Positions 8,074 to 17,314 of a stretch of 64,000 bases of DNA are shown one piece after another. Within the stretch, counting starts at the first letter, position 1. Each line of letters begins with the position of its first letter. Location: NCBI GenBank assembly GCA_018239715.1, contig JAFEGW010000007.1, forward strand, positions 1 through 64,000, given 5' to 3'. This DNA comes from Verrucomicrobiota bacterium. GTDB lineage: Bacteria; Chlamydiota; Chlamydiia; Chlamydiales; Rhabdochlamydiaceae. The notes beneath the pieces are model-generated. The model was not told the DNA's origin and did no database searches. It worked only from the letters and a program-made list of their open reading frames with translations. Both the position numbers and the translations under genes were made by a program.

Positions 8074-9272
8074 TATTTAGGCTTGGGTAAACGGCATTTT
8101 TTAAGAAGCTCGAAGAAGGATGCTTGAACGCTTTGGATGTTTTTGAGTTCCTTCTCGACTTCTTGCGTCTTTTTATGAGTAGAGCCTAACTTTTCCTTGC
8201 AACCTTCGAGAATCTTTTGCAATAAACAGAGCTGCCCTGCCAAAAAAGCAACGGTGTTGAAGGGAAAATCAGCGTACTGCGCTTCTCCTTCCTTGTGAAA
8301 TTTTCTTTCTCGAAGCTGTCTCTCTCTTTTGCTATAGAACTGAGCGAAGATTTCTTTGGCCTTTCCGATTACACTATTCGTTTCTTGTTCAAGAGTATCG
8401 AAGTTTTTCTTGCTGCCACTTTGTACCATAGCTTTATGGTTCACATTACGCTCTTTGGAAGATAATAATGTTCTTACTACCTCCTGATGATCATGGGGAC
8501 CCGATCGTCGATTTTCCAGGATATCTTGTTCAATAATATCAAACGCCTCTTTTGCCGCTTGGAGTAATGCGGGATCTTTATCGGACAAGGCATCCAGATC
8601 AATGGTTTTTTTCTTTTCCAGGTAGAGTAACAGGATCAGATTATGTAAAACTGCATCTCTGTCTTTCGAAGTAATGCGGCTGATAGTAACCTTCGAAACA
8701 TCTTTGGCAAGATCGGCATTGGAGGAAGAGAGGGCAGGCTCACGGGCTATCTTGAATATAGAGGCGTGAAGGGCTTGCTCAGCAAGCTGAGCTTCGAGTG
8801 AGGATATGTCTTGTTGGGTTTTTTCAACTTCTGAATTCAGTCGATAAAGCGCATCTCTATAAAGATCGCGCTGCCTTGAGCATTTTTCGATTGTTTCTTG
8901 CGTGAGCTCTTGAATTTTGTGATCTTGAACTTCAAACTTGGAAAGGGCTTGGATTTCTGTCAGATCAGAAGCTAATAGGTGTGCTGCCAGCTCTTTTGTT
9001 TCTGAATCTAAAGGATTGTGCCTCGAGGATAAAACATCTTGATTAACACTTTCTTTGAGTGGGGAAAGAGCATCAATTTTAACAACTAAACGTTCTTGAA
9101 GGGAGGCTTTTTTGGCTTGGAGCTGTTTGAGTCCTTCAGCAAACGTATCCAGAGCTGTTTTATAAAGATCTCTCTGTTTTTTGATCTCATTAATGGTGGT
9201 CTGATCGAGGACCTGTTTATCTCGATCCAGAGCAGCAATGCTATCAACTAACTGGATAGTTGTTGTTGTCAT
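8070..9272 (-). CDS. Coiled-coil protein of unknown function
   Basis: A 400-residue, highly charged, almost entirely helical protein without signal or membrane segment. An internal duplication is visible: the stretch around residues 25-62 (INEIKKQRDLYKTAL then LQERL) is repeated around 130-167 (IEKCSRQRDLYRDAL then LEAQL). The start overlaps the stop of the gene upstream by 4 bases, indicating one operon with translational coupling. It has no recognisable enzyme motif. Long coiled coils in these bacteria are often secreted or structural, but that is inference. Confidence 0.8.
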   Translation of the reverse strand: MTTTTIQLVDSIAALDRDKQVLDQTTINEIKKQRDLYKTALDTFAEGLKQLQAKKASLQERLVVKIDALSPLKESVNQDVLSSRHNPLDSETKELAAHLLASDLTEIQALSKFEVQDHKIQELTQETIEKCSRQRDLYRDALYRLNSEVEKTQQDISSLEAQLAEQALHASIFKIAREPALSSSNADLAKDVSKVTISRITSKDRDAVLHNLILLLYLEKKKTIDLDALSDKDPALLQAAKEAFDIIEQDILENRRSGPHDHQEVVRTLLSSKERNVNHKAMVQSGSKKNFDTLEQETNSVIGKAKEIFAQFYSKRERQLRERKFHKEGEAQYADFPFNTVAFLAGQLCLLQKILEGCKEKLGSTHKKTQEVEKELKNIQSVQASFFELLKKCRLPKPKY

Positions 9273-11110
9273 ACCTTGCTCCCACTCCCTGTGCTGTTAG
9301 CTCCAGAGGAAGACGTTTTTTTTGTAGTGGCTGCAAATTTTTCTAATAGACTCGCTACTTCACTTGCAGTTCGAGCTGTCTCTTCTGTTACTCGCGTAGT
9401 TTGGGTATGAGCAGCTGATACTTGTCTTTCTTTTTCAGCTCTCAATTCTTCTAAACGTTTTCTCAAAGCCTCAAGGTCTCGAGATTGCTTGTCGATAGTA
9501 GCTTCAGCAGCTGTTAAGTTTTGCTCTGCGCGTTGTTTTTCATCGAGAAGAGTACGAATACGTGCTTGTTGATCTGCAAACTGTTTTCGGGCTTCTTCTT
9601 TTTCAGCAGCAAGCTTTGCCATTTGCTCGGCTTGTTGTTCTTTTTCTTTCTGCATTTCGGCAATTTTTGCTTTTCCAGCAGCGAGTTCAGCTTCAAGGGC
9701 TTTCATTCTCTCTGCTTGCTGTACGGACCGAGTTTGATTTGCCGCTAATTGGGCACGTGCAGCTTCCAAGGACTCGGCCTGAGCTTTGAGCTCGGCTTTC
9801 AGCGCACTGTTTTGTTGCAAGAGTCCAGCCTCTGATGTTTGAGAAGACTCTTCTAAAGATTTTAGACGTGTTTCGAGCTCTGCTTTCGCTTTTGAAGCAG
9901 CGTTTAGTTGAGCACGCAATGCATCGTTTTCTTGAGCTAATTTTGTTCTTTCCGCTAAGGCTGCAGTTTGGACTTCCTCTAGGCGGTCGTATTTTTTCTC
10001 CGCTGCTGCAAGCTTTCTTGGTAAGTCCTCATTAGCTCTCTGAAGAGATTGTTGAGCTGTCTCGTTCTCAGCCTTCAGATTGGCAATTTGCTGTAGTAGC
10101 GCACCAATTTCGGCTTTAGCCTTTGTTTGGGCTTCTTCGTTCTCTTCTCGAGCGGCTTTCAAGGCTGTCTTGTATGCGGTAAGTTGAGCTTCTAACTTTC
10201 CCGTTTGCTCAGCATGATCACTTTCAATTGCCTTTAAGGTTTTTTGAGCTTGAGCTTCTTTTTCGCGTAGGGCCTTGAGCTCAGCTACATTCGCTTTAAT
10301 TTGGGGTGTGAGTTTTGAAAATCTTTTTTCTAATGAACAGAGGGCATCTTTTAATCGTTGTATTTCACCTTGAGCTTTCAGCATTTCTCCTTCATGTTGC
10401 TTTTGTACTCTAGCTAGGATTTCCTTGGCTTCTCTTTCGAGATCTGCAATCCTGCGTTCGTCCGTTTCAATAGAGGTATTTCTAGAAGAGGACTCACGAA
10501 GGCGTTGAAGTTCTGTAGATAATAGACGCAATTCTGCTTGAACTGCTGCTAACTGAGGAGCCATATTAGAATCGTGTCCTAAAGGAGCAAAGCGAGAGTG
10601 TAGAAGGGCTTCTTCGAGCCGTGCGAGTCTTTCCTCGACCCGGATTAATCTCTCACTCACTGTTGTGCTAGAGGGCTCGGATGCGAGTGATAAAGATTCT
10701 CCGCTGCAGCGAGAAGTAGATGTATCGTCATCAAAGTTAGTCCTTGCAGCATTATTAATTCTGTCTAGGACTTCGTCGATAACTCGAGTGACATCCGCCT
10801 GGACAGCGTCGTCCAAGTCTGTCGCTCCGGGAAATGCTGTTGTTCCATTTGTAGTGAGCTGCCATTTGTTGCTCTTATACTCTAAGACGCGGGTTTCGGT
10901 TCCAACGGTAAAGGTCACTTTGGTTTTAGTGACTTCAGCTTCAAACCTTTCTTTTCCTTGATAATTTAGATGTTTAGAAACAAGCCTGCCCACGCGCTGA
11001 CGGATGTCTTGAGCACCTTTTTGATTCAATAAACCGATTTGTCTTTTCTCCAGAGGAGTGAGGCTGGCAGTGTTAGGGCCATAAGAACAAGTTAGAATTT
11101 TGCTCGCCAT
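9269..11110 (-). CDS. Large coiled-coil protein of unknown function
   Basis: A 613-residue protein with two parts. Residues 1-150 form a small mixed domain with several beta strands (VTKTKVTFTVGTETRVLEYKS) followed by a Ser/Thr-rich linker. Residues 155-590 are an unbroken coiled coil rich in Glu, Ala, Gln and Lys, resembling myosin/SMC arms only by composition. The last 20 residues are Ser/Gly-rich. There is no signal peptide, membrane helix or Walker motif, so it is not an SMC ATPase. It is the first gene of a two-gene unit. A Ser-rich unstructured tail after a coiled coil would suit a type III effector, but no sequence proof exists. Confidence 0.8.
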   Translation of the reverse strand: MASKILTCSYGPNTASLTPLEKRQIGLLNQKGAQDIRQRVGRLVSKHLNYQGKERFEAEVTKTKVTFTVGTETRVLEYKSNKWQLTTNGTTAFPGATDLDDAVQADVTRVIDEVLDRINNAARTNFDDDTSTSRCSGESLSLASEPSSTTVSERLIRVEERLARLEEALLHSRFAPLGHDSNMAPQLAAVQAELRLLSTELQRLRESSSRNTSIETDERRIADLEREAKEILARVQKQHEGEMLKAQGEIQRLKDALCSLEKRFSKLTPQIKANVAELKALREKEAQAQKTLKAIESDHAEQTGKLEAQLTAYKTALKAAREENEEAQTKAKAEIGALLQQIANLKAENETAQQSLQRANEDLPRKLAAAEKKYDRLEEVQTAALAERTKLAQENDALRAQLNAASKAKAELETRLKSLEESSQTSEAGLLQQNSALKAELKAQAESLEAARAQLAANQTRSVQQAERMKALEAELAAGKAKIAEMQKEKEQQAEQMAKLAAEKEEARKQFADQQARIRTLLDEKQRAEQNLTAAEATIDKQSRDLEALRKRLEELRAEKERQVSAAHTQTTRVTEETARTASEVASLLEKFAATTKKTSSSGANSTGSGSKV

Positions 11111-11283
11111 ATTAATTATCTCTTTATTAGTAAATTATATATTTATTTTAACAAATGTTTAAATAAAAGTATATGGTATATTTGCAATATCTTTATAATT
11201 AGGGATTTTTGTTGAAGTTTCCCTCAGAGATCGTCAAAATGGAAGATACTATTAAATTTTAATTGATTGATTTTTAGGTGGTT

Positions 11284-12495
11284 ATGAAAGCTGTAAAAGC
11301 TGTCTTTTGGGCCTTTTTATTTTCCTTCGCGTTGGCTATTGCAGACGAGCCGATGGTCGTCTATTTGACATGGACGAAGGACCCTACCACAACCATGCTC
11401 ATCCAATGGCATACTCCTGCGGGAGCTTCCTCAGGGCTTTCCTATCATGCTGATAAGGAGAATGAGTGGAAACAAGCGCAAGGCAACTCACAGACGGTCC
11501 AAGGGACAAATATCGAGGTCCATCGTATTCAATTAGAAGGGCTTACGGAGGACAGGGAGTATGTCTTTAAGATTCAAGGAAGTAGCATAGAATACCGGTT
11601 TCGGACAATGCCTCAAAAGCTCACCCATCCGGTCAGGATAGCGATAGGGGGAGATGCCTTTCTAGGCGATGGAATGGCTGCTTTTCATCGGATGAACAAA
11701 GTCGTGGCCGCCAGCCATCCGGATTTTGTCGTGATAGGAGGGGACCTTGCTTATACAACCAGTGGCAAACATATAGTGAAGGGTAGAAAGTGGGCGCTGT
11801 CCCGCTGGCAGACTTTTTTAAAAGAGCTCCAGGAGACCCTTAAAAGTCCCGAGGGAAGATTGGTGCCTATCCTGCCTGTGGTAGGCAATCACGATATCAC
11901 TAAACCTAAGTATCAGACAGGAGCGCCGGAGATGTTCTACGAGATCTTTACTTTTCCGGAAACTGGAAAAGCTTATCGCTCGCTCAACTTTGGGGATTAT
12001 TTAAGCCTTCTTATGCTCGATACCGGCCATACCTGGCCTATTGAAGGGGAGCAGACGGCATGGCTTGAAAAGGCATTAAAGCAAAGCCGCGGCACTTATG
12101 TATTTCCGGTCTACCATGTGGCAGCTTACCCCTCTTTTTATCCTTATACCGACAGAATTCCAGAAAAGGTGAGAAAGTACTGGGTGTCTTTGTTTGAAAA
12201 GTACGATGTCCCGCTGGCTTTTGAGCATCACAATCACACGTTTAAGAGGACCTATCCTATCCGTGAGGGAAAAGTAGATCCTTCAGGGGTGATTTACTTA
12301 GGAGGTGGCTCTTGGGGCGTTCCACCGCGCCGGCCTGCTTCCCCCGATCAACGGTGGTATTTGGCAAAGTCGAAAGGAATCAACATGGTTTACATTGTCA
12401 CGATGACACCGGATAAATGCCGGGTGGAAGCTAAAAATAATAAAGGTTTTGTCTTCGATGTCATCGAAGCACAAAAGCCAGGCTTTGCTCATTAG
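11284..12495 (+). CDS. Exported metallophosphoesterase, purple-acid-phosphatase-like
   Basis: A 403-residue protein with a signal peptide (residues 1-20, cleavage near AIA-D). A fibronectin-like N-terminal domain (about 25-105) includes MVVYLTWTKDPTTTMLIQW, as in purple acid phosphatases. The catalytic domain shows metal-site blocks in order: GGDAF near 122, GGDLAYT near 152, GNHD near 200, YHVAAYPS near 277 and EHHNHTF near 314. It should hydrolyse phosphate esters outside the inner membrane. The first block reads GGD rather than the usual DxG/GDxG; one ligand may differ. Start taken at ATG 11284 with AGG 5 bases before TTATG; a GTG two codons earlier is less likely. Confidence 0.85.
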   Translation: MKAVKAVFWAFLFSFALAIADEPMVVYLTWTKDPTTTMLIQWHTPAGASSGLSYHADKENEWKQAQGNSQTVQGTNIEVHRIQLEGLTEDREYVFKIQGSSIEYRFRTMPQKLTHPVRIAIGGDAFLGDGMAAFHRMNKVVAASHPDFVVIGGDLAYTTSGKHIVKGRKWALSRWQTFLKELQETLKSPEGRLVPILPVVGNHDITKPKYQTGAPEMFYEIFTFPETGKAYRSLNFGDYLSLLMLDTGHTWPIEGEQTAWLEKALKQSRGTYVFPVYHVAAYPSFYPYTDRIPEKVRKYWVSLFEKYDVPLAFEHHNHTFKRTYPIREGKVDPSGVIYLGGGSWGVPPRRPASPDQRWYLAKSKGINMVYIVTMTPDKCRVEAKNNKGFVFDVIEAQKPGFAH

Positions 12496-12792
12496 AGTGC
12501 CAGTCTAAAAGATTTCAGCATATGAGCTGAAATGGAGCTCAGGTGGGTCAGCAAGGGCAAAAGGGTTCATATTCAGTCCATTCTGAACTCGATTCGTAAC
12601 GCATAATTTCTTTTTATTTAGTCCTTTTATAATTTAAATAAATTAAATCTTAAACAATTGACTTTGTGTTATTTGTTGGTTTTTTGGAGAGTTTTGGATC
12701 CTGCATCCCCACGGAAATGGCTGTCCCTTTCTTCTTTGCATATTTAAAATATTTTGTTATTAGGAAAATAGATATATAAACCAAAGGCTTAT
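12496..12792 (+). other. Intergenic region with one hairpin
   Basis: An 8-bp hairpin (atttcagc 12512-12519, gctgaaat 12526-12533) lies shortly after the phosphoesterase stop and may contribute to termination, though no T-run follows. The rest is A/T-rich, as expected for a promoter region of the next gene; TTGACT occurs at 12658 but no well-spaced -10 box was found. No gene was seen. Confidence 0.4.
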
Positions 12793-13737
12793 ATGAGCTC
12801 TAAGATTTCAGCAATTCTAGCTACTATTCTCATCTCACCAGTGCTGTTAAGCGCCTATGTCAAAGGAGGACAAGCTCCACAACGAAGAGAAGCAGGTTGC
12901 TGTATGCGATCGCCACGCCCTGAGCGGGTTGAATTTAAACACATCGAAGCCAATGGTGTGGGATATAAGAATGGTTATTCCTCAATGACAGGCTTTTTTA
13001 CAGTGCCGTCTACACTCGATGGTTCCTGGGTTCCGTTCCTAGAGCTTCGCGGCCATATTTTCAATGACGGTAAACCCGCTGTGAATGGCGGAGTAGGATT
13101 GAGATATTTAGGCGACTCCCGGATCTGGGGTTTTAATACTTTCTATGATTATCGTGAAACCCATAGATTTCATTACAACCAAGTCGGCTTTGGCTTTGAG
13201 ACTTTAGGAGAAATTTGGGATTTCCGTGTTAATGCCTATATTCCTGTGGGGAAAAAAAGCAGTCCTTCCTTCCATACTCACGAGGTTGTCGAGGACTTCT
13301 TTATGCTGGATACAGTTTTCTCCAGTCGCCATGAAGTCGCCATGATTGGAGCTAATGCCGAAGTGGCCGCACATGTTCTCAGAAAAGAAAATTACAAACT
13401 CTATGCCGCAACTGGGCCTTACTATTTTGAAAGACAAGGGCGTGTGGCGTGGGGAGGAGAAGGACGAGTCGCTTTAACGCTATTTGATCACGTGAGATTG
13501 CAGCTGAGTGGCTCTTACGACCCCGTCTTTCATGGGATTGTTCAAGGCGAAGTTGCCTTTATGTTTTCATTCGGTGGAAAAAGAAGCATCAAACAATCTT
13601 CAGGCTGTGATCGACGTTACATGATTCAGGAGCGGGCTCTTCAAAAAATCGATCGCAATGAAATCATTGTTGTGACTCCTAAACACAGCAAGACGAAAGC
13701 TGAACCCATCGCTCCTGATCTCTTAAAACTAGAGTAA
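12793..13737 (+). CDS. Outer-membrane protein with inverse-autotransporter-like beta domain
   Basis: A 314-residue exported protein (signal about 1-21). Residues 60-265 read as successive beta strands with the signature of the inverse autotransporter barrel of intimin/invasin: a GGVGLRYL strand, WGFNTFYDYRE near 113, then VGFGFETLGEIWDFRVNAY. It should form a barrel in the outer membrane. Unlike intimin, no Ig-like passenger follows the barrel; the last 45 residues are a charged tail with two cysteines. A CC pair and SPRPER follow the signal peptide. It could be a porin or adhesin core. Ribosome site AAAGG is present. Confidence 0.75.
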   Translation: MSSKISAILATILISPVLLSAYVKGGQAPQRREAGCCMRSPRPERVEFKHIEANGVGYKNGYSSMTGFFTVPSTLDGSWVPFLELRGHIFNDGKPAVNGGVGLRYLGDSRIWGFNTFYDYRETHRFHYNQVGFGFETLGEIWDFRVNAYIPVGKKSSPSFHTHEVVEDFFMLDTVFSSRHEVAMIGANAEVAAHVLRKENYKLYAATGPYYFERQGRVAWGGEGRVALTLFDHVRLQLSGSYDPVFHGIVQGEVAFMFSFGGKRSIKQSSGCDRRYMIQERALQKIDRNEIIVVTPKHSKTKAEPIAPDLLKLE

Positions 13738-13750
13738 CTCCGAAAGACTC

Positions 13751-13776
13751 CAGGAGAATTGCTCCTGCTTTTGTTT
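13751..13776 (+). terminator. Terminator of the barrel-protein gene
   Basis: caggag (13751-13756) pairs with ctcctg (13762-13767) across a 5-base loop, followed by ctttt and gtttt. It lies 13 bases after the stop. Confidence 0.75.
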
Positions 13777-13795
13777 TAAATTTCTTCATTACAAA

Positions 13796-13823
13796 GTTAG
13801 AGGGAGATAACTCTCCCTCTAAC
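13796..13823. other. Strong 12-bp hairpin without T-run
   Basis: gttagagggaga and tctccctctaac pair perfectly over 12 bases with loop taac. It could be a second terminator stem or a leader structure of the gene at 13982. Confidence 0.5.
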
Positions 13824-13981
13824 CTAAATCCCCTTCTATTCAGTTTCTAGCAACACATCCCAACGCAACATCTTTCTAAAGTAAAAAAAGGGTTGGCGTG
13901 AAATATTTTTTTAAACTAAGATCTCAACTCTAATGATTCAAAATATTTTTGAATTGCTAACAAAAGCTATAGGGAAAACTT

Positions 13982-15289
13982 ATGAGTAGATTGAGTAAAG
14001 GGTTTATGGTTTTGCTGGTGGGAGCTATCCTGCTTGCCTCGCCTAGTTTGTTTGCAGCTAAGAGCAAAACTTCGACGGCCTATGATCTTAAATTGACATC
14101 TGCAATGTCTTTGCCTTCTTCGGCTTCTAATGTCAGCATTTCCAAAGATGGAAGGTTCATCTATCTTTTTACTTTCAATAATCCTGGATTGCCCATCGTA
14201 CAGCTCTATGAGAATGTGAATGGCTCGCTCGTTTTGCGGCAGTCGCTCGATACAGATCTTGCATTTCCCCTGGCTTGGACTGGATATGCGAATCCAGATT
14301 TTACGCTATTTTCTGTTATTGATATTCCAGATATGGTTCCTCCCTTTCATGCTCGCATCCGTATCCTGGACCGTAATTTCAATGTCTTGGTTACCCAGCT
14401 TTTCACTGGAGACAGTATTCCCTTTTTAGATGCGGGAAGATTTAGTCCTGATGGTCAGTTTCTCACCTTTGGATTTCCTCAATTGACTTCCATGACGACG
14501 TCCGAAACGGTATTTAACATTTTGCGAACGTCAGACCTAAGTATTGCCTCGACCACGATTTTACCTGGATTTGGAAGCGAATCTCCGCTTTTCACAGTCA
14601 ATGGCCAATTGTACCTTGCTTACCAACAAACAGATGGTATTCCTCCTCCTGATTTTGCGAATCCTGGTACAGTCCAGCTGCCCATTAACTCCACCGTCTA
14701 CAAAGTCACTCCAACAGGTTTGATCCTAGTCGATTCTAAACCGATCCCTAAGTTCAGTGATGCACCGGATGTAGTCTCGTACGGTGAATTTGCTTTAATT
14801 GCGCATGGAGGCTTCTGCAGTTTATTCCCCAACCAGTTGAGCATTTACGACTCCAACACAGGTTTAACGACTTACCAATCCAATGACGCCGATGAAGCTC
14901 GGGTCTTTAATTTCGATGGAAAAAAGCTCAATTTGATTGTCAAACAGTCTGTGAATTGCTGCAACCGTACACTGATCTATCCTCCAGATCGTGGCCGTAC
15001 GTTCATGATAGGTCAAAATACTGAAATTGGCCATTATCCCAATAAGGTAATTGATCGAGAGTTTTTTATGATGGCCAAGCTTGTCAAAGCTGCAAATACC
15101 CTCAAATTTAAGGGCTCAAGTTTGCCTCAGCAGGATGCGCTTCACGTCGTTCCTGCATTTAGCGCAGATGGTCAATGGCTAATCCGTGCTGGTACGTATG
15201 GTTATGCAGACGGTATGACACCCACAGATGATGCCCTCGGAATCCATAATTTTCTGCTTTACAAGGTAGTAGATTACAATACGGACTAA
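13982..15289 (+). CDS. Exported beta-propeller-like protein
   Basis: A 435-residue protein with a signal peptide (residues 1-26, cleavage near LFA-A). The mature part is beta-rich with repeated segments such as SISKDGRFIYLFTF, RFSPDGQFLTFGF and FSADGQWLIRAG, each spaced as in WD40/PD40-type propeller blades. Two cysteine pairs (CCNR; FCSLF) might form disulfides in the periplasm. No catalytic motif was seen. It may be a periplasmic or surface scaffold. Ribosome site AGGGAAAA is good. Two hairpins follow the stop, the second being a good terminator, so it is probably monocistronic. Confidence 0.7.
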   Translation: MSRLSKGFMVLLVGAILLASPSLFAAKSKTSTAYDLKLTSAMSLPSSASNVSISKDGRFIYLFTFNNPGLPIVQLYENVNGSLVLRQSLDTDLAFPLAWTGYANPDFTLFSVIDIPDMVPPFHARIRILDRNFNVLVTQLFTGDSIPFLDAGRFSPDGQFLTFGFPQLTSMTTSETVFNILRTSDLSIASTTILPGFGSESPLFTVNGQLYLAYQQTDGIPPPDFANPGTVQLPINSTVYKVTPTGLILVDSKPIPKFSDAPDVVSYGEFALIAHGGFCSLFPNQLSIYDSNTGLTTYQSNDADEARVFNFDGKKLNLIVKQSVNCCNRTLIYPPDRGRTFMIGQNTEIGHYPNKVIDREFFMMAKLVKAANTLKFKGSSLPQQDALHVVPAFSADGQWLIRAGTYGYADGMTPTDDALGIHNFLLYKVVDYNTD

Positions 15290-15300
15290 ATAAATTCTCA

Positions 15301-15380
15301 AATCGTTGTGCAGCCGCCCGGCTGCACCGATTGTCAGTTTCATAAAAGCTTAGGCGTGGATTTAATTCCTCGCCTTTTTT
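15301..15380 (+). terminator. Tandem hairpins ending the propeller-protein gene
   Basis: The first hairpin (15301-15332) is a long stem containing gtgcagccg/cggctgcac without a T-run. The second (aggcgtgga 15352-15360, tcctcgcct 15367-15375, one internal mismatch) is followed by six T and is a proper terminator. Confidence 0.75.
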
Positions 15381-15490
15381 AGCTAAGAATTCAGCCCTTC
15401 TAAATGCCCAATTCTAACCCGGATACACATTACCGGGTATATGATGGGGATCATGTAAGAGTAGAGGCAATCCCTGTGAATCAGAGCCTT

Positions 15491-17272
15491 CTAGTCTTTC
15501 AGCAAGTTCTCCAGCACCTGAGTCGAACGTTGAATGAAAGAGCTCATGGCTGCCGGCTCGATTTCTTTCTGAGCAAGCAGAGAGAGATCGTAAAGATGGT
15601 GAGCGACATCCTGGGCAAGCTCAGGCTTCGTCGCTTGAAGTTTGTAGAGCGATTCGATGAGCGGGTTATTGGTATTAACGACAAAGGTTTTCTTCGCTTC
15701 AAAAGAGGGCATAGAATGGCCTGAAAGAGCCATCGCATCGCGAAGGCGCCTTGTCTTTTCATTAAAAATAATCAACGCAGGAAGTGTATCGGTGGCGAGG
15801 CTTTTAGCTTCAATATCCATCTGATGGTGTCCTAAAACTTGGCGGAAGAAATCGGCGATTTTACCGCTTTCTGTTTTTCCTTCTGCATCCAGCAGGTTTT
15901 TCTCCCGGGAAACATCGAGGAGAGAATCGTCCAAAGCTCCATCGATCCGTTGAAATTTCAAAGCGAGTTTAGGCTCAAGGAAGCTGAAGAGATGAGAATC
16001 GAGCGGAGAAGTCGAAAGAATAACTTGCTTGTCTTTGTAGAGCCCGAGCATGGGAGCGTGAGCGTCGGTGGTATAAAAGACAGTCCCTGATTGCCCTTCC
16101 AGAGTTGTCCAGGTCTCAGCGGTAGTTTTCCAAACGAGGAATTCTTTGGCTTTGGTGTAAAATTTCTCATCTTGGAGCATCCCCAGCTTCACGATCATTT
16201 CGATTTCAGGCCAAGCTTTTAAGAATTTCTCTTTCTCGAGTTGGTGCAGAGAGGCCAGTTTGTCAGCGACTTTTTTCGAGATGTGGGAAGCCAGCTGCCG
16301 GACAGTGCGGTCCATTTGCAGAGAGCTGCGGGAAACATTGAGAGGAATATCAGGGCTGTCGATGGCTCCGCGGAGGCACATGAGAAAATCAGGAATCAGG
16401 TCCTTGCAGCTCTCGGAGACAAAAACGCGGCTGACAAAGAGCTGGATGTTGCTTTGGTTCCAATCAAATCGGCGATTCATTTTAGGGAAATAGAGGATGC
16501 CTTGCAGATGGAAGGGGATGTCGACGTTCAAGTGGATCCAGAAAATCGGATCGGGCTCCAGGGGATAGAGAGTGTGGTAAAAATCGAGATAGTCCTGCTC
16601 TGTACAATCAGCGGCATTTTTAAGCCAGAGGGGATCTTTTTCATTGATGCGGGTGTTGTTCAGATAAATGGGATAAGGGAGGAAGAGGCAGTATTTTTGT
16701 AAAATCTCGCGGAGCCGTTTCTCTTCGAGGAATTCTTCGCTGCCATTTTCGACATGAAGAGTGATGGTAGTGCCGCGGGTGGTACGGGAGCCTTTTTCGA
16801 GGGTGTAATCTGACGATCCGGTGCAGGACCAAAAGGCGGCTTCAATGGAGGGCTGATAGGAGAGCGTGTCGATGGTCACTTTTTCGGCGACCATATAAGC
16901 CGAGAAGAATCCCAGGCCGAAATGTCCAATGATCTGCTCTTTTTCATCTTTGCCTTGGTATTTATTTAAGAATTCTTCCGCGCCGGAAAAAGCGATTTGG
17001 GCGATGTATTTTTCCACCTCTTCGGCCGTCATTCCGATTCCTGTATCGATGAATTGGAGCGTGCGGGCTTCTTTATCAATCAAGAGTTCGATTTTGAGCT
17101 CCTCATCTTTAACATCGATGAGGTTTTGGTCTCGGAGGATTTGGAGCTTACGCAAGGCATCGCAGGCGTTGGAGATGAGTTCCCGGATAAAGATATCTTT
17201 GTCGGAATAGAGACGTCCTTTAATGATGGGAAGGAGGTTTTCCGTGTGGATTTTAAGAGTGCCTTGTGACAT
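15491..17272 (-). CDS. htpG: Chaperone HtpG (bacterial Hsp90)
   Basis: A 593-residue Hsp90. The N-terminal ATPase domain has GRLYSDKDIFIRELISNA with the conserved Glu that activates water and Asn that binds magnesium, then DTGIGM, and a lid with GHFGLGFFSAYMV. The middle domain has the FVSRVFVSESCKDLIPDFL and NVSRSSLQ blocks (the latter carrying the ATP-contacting Arg region). The C-terminal dimerisation domain is complete but short, giving a protein slightly smaller than E. coli HtpG (624). It acts in the cytoplasm on stress-damaged and newly made proteins. No CIRCE or sigma-32-like site was recognised upstream. It is divergent from nadE with 42 bases between starts. Confidence 0.96.
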   Translation of the reverse strand: MSQGTLKIHTENLLPIIKGRLYSDKDIFIRELISNACDALRKLQILRDQNLIDVKDEELKIELLIDKEARTLQFIDTGIGMTAEEVEKYIAQIAFSGAEEFLNKYQGKDEKEQIIGHFGLGFFSAYMVAEKVTIDTLSYQPSIEAAFWSCTGSSDYTLEKGSRTTRGTTITLHVENGSEEFLEEKRLREILQKYCLFLPYPIYLNNTRINEKDPLWLKNAADCTEQDYLDFYHTLYPLEPDPIFWIHLNVDIPFHLQGILYFPKMNRRFDWNQSNIQLFVSRVFVSESCKDLIPDFLMCLRGAIDSPDIPLNVSRSSLQMDRTVRQLASHISKKVADKLASLHQLEKEKFLKAWPEIEMIVKLGMLQDEKFYTKAKEFLVWKTTAETWTTLEGQSGTVFYTTDAHAPMLGLYKDKQVILSTSPLDSHLFSFLEPKLALKFQRIDGALDDSLLDVSREKNLLDAEGKTESGKIADFFRQVLGHHQMDIEAKSLATDTLPALIIFNEKTRRLRDAMALSGHSMPSFEAKKTFVVNTNNPLIESLYKLQATKPELAQDVAHHLYDLSLLAQKEIEPAAMSSFIQRSTQVLENLLKD

Positions 17273-17314
17273 ATGAAAATCAGGGGGTTAAATTTTAAAC
17301 CTCCAGTATAGCAG

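Noticed and set aside
13796-13823. The 12-bp hairpin as a riboswitch
   Set aside because: It is a plain stem-loop with no known aptamer pattern nearby.
15404-15724. 106-codon plus-strand frame over the htpG 3' end
   Set aside because: Most of it is antisense to htpG and reads as a mirror of that coding sequence, without its own motif.
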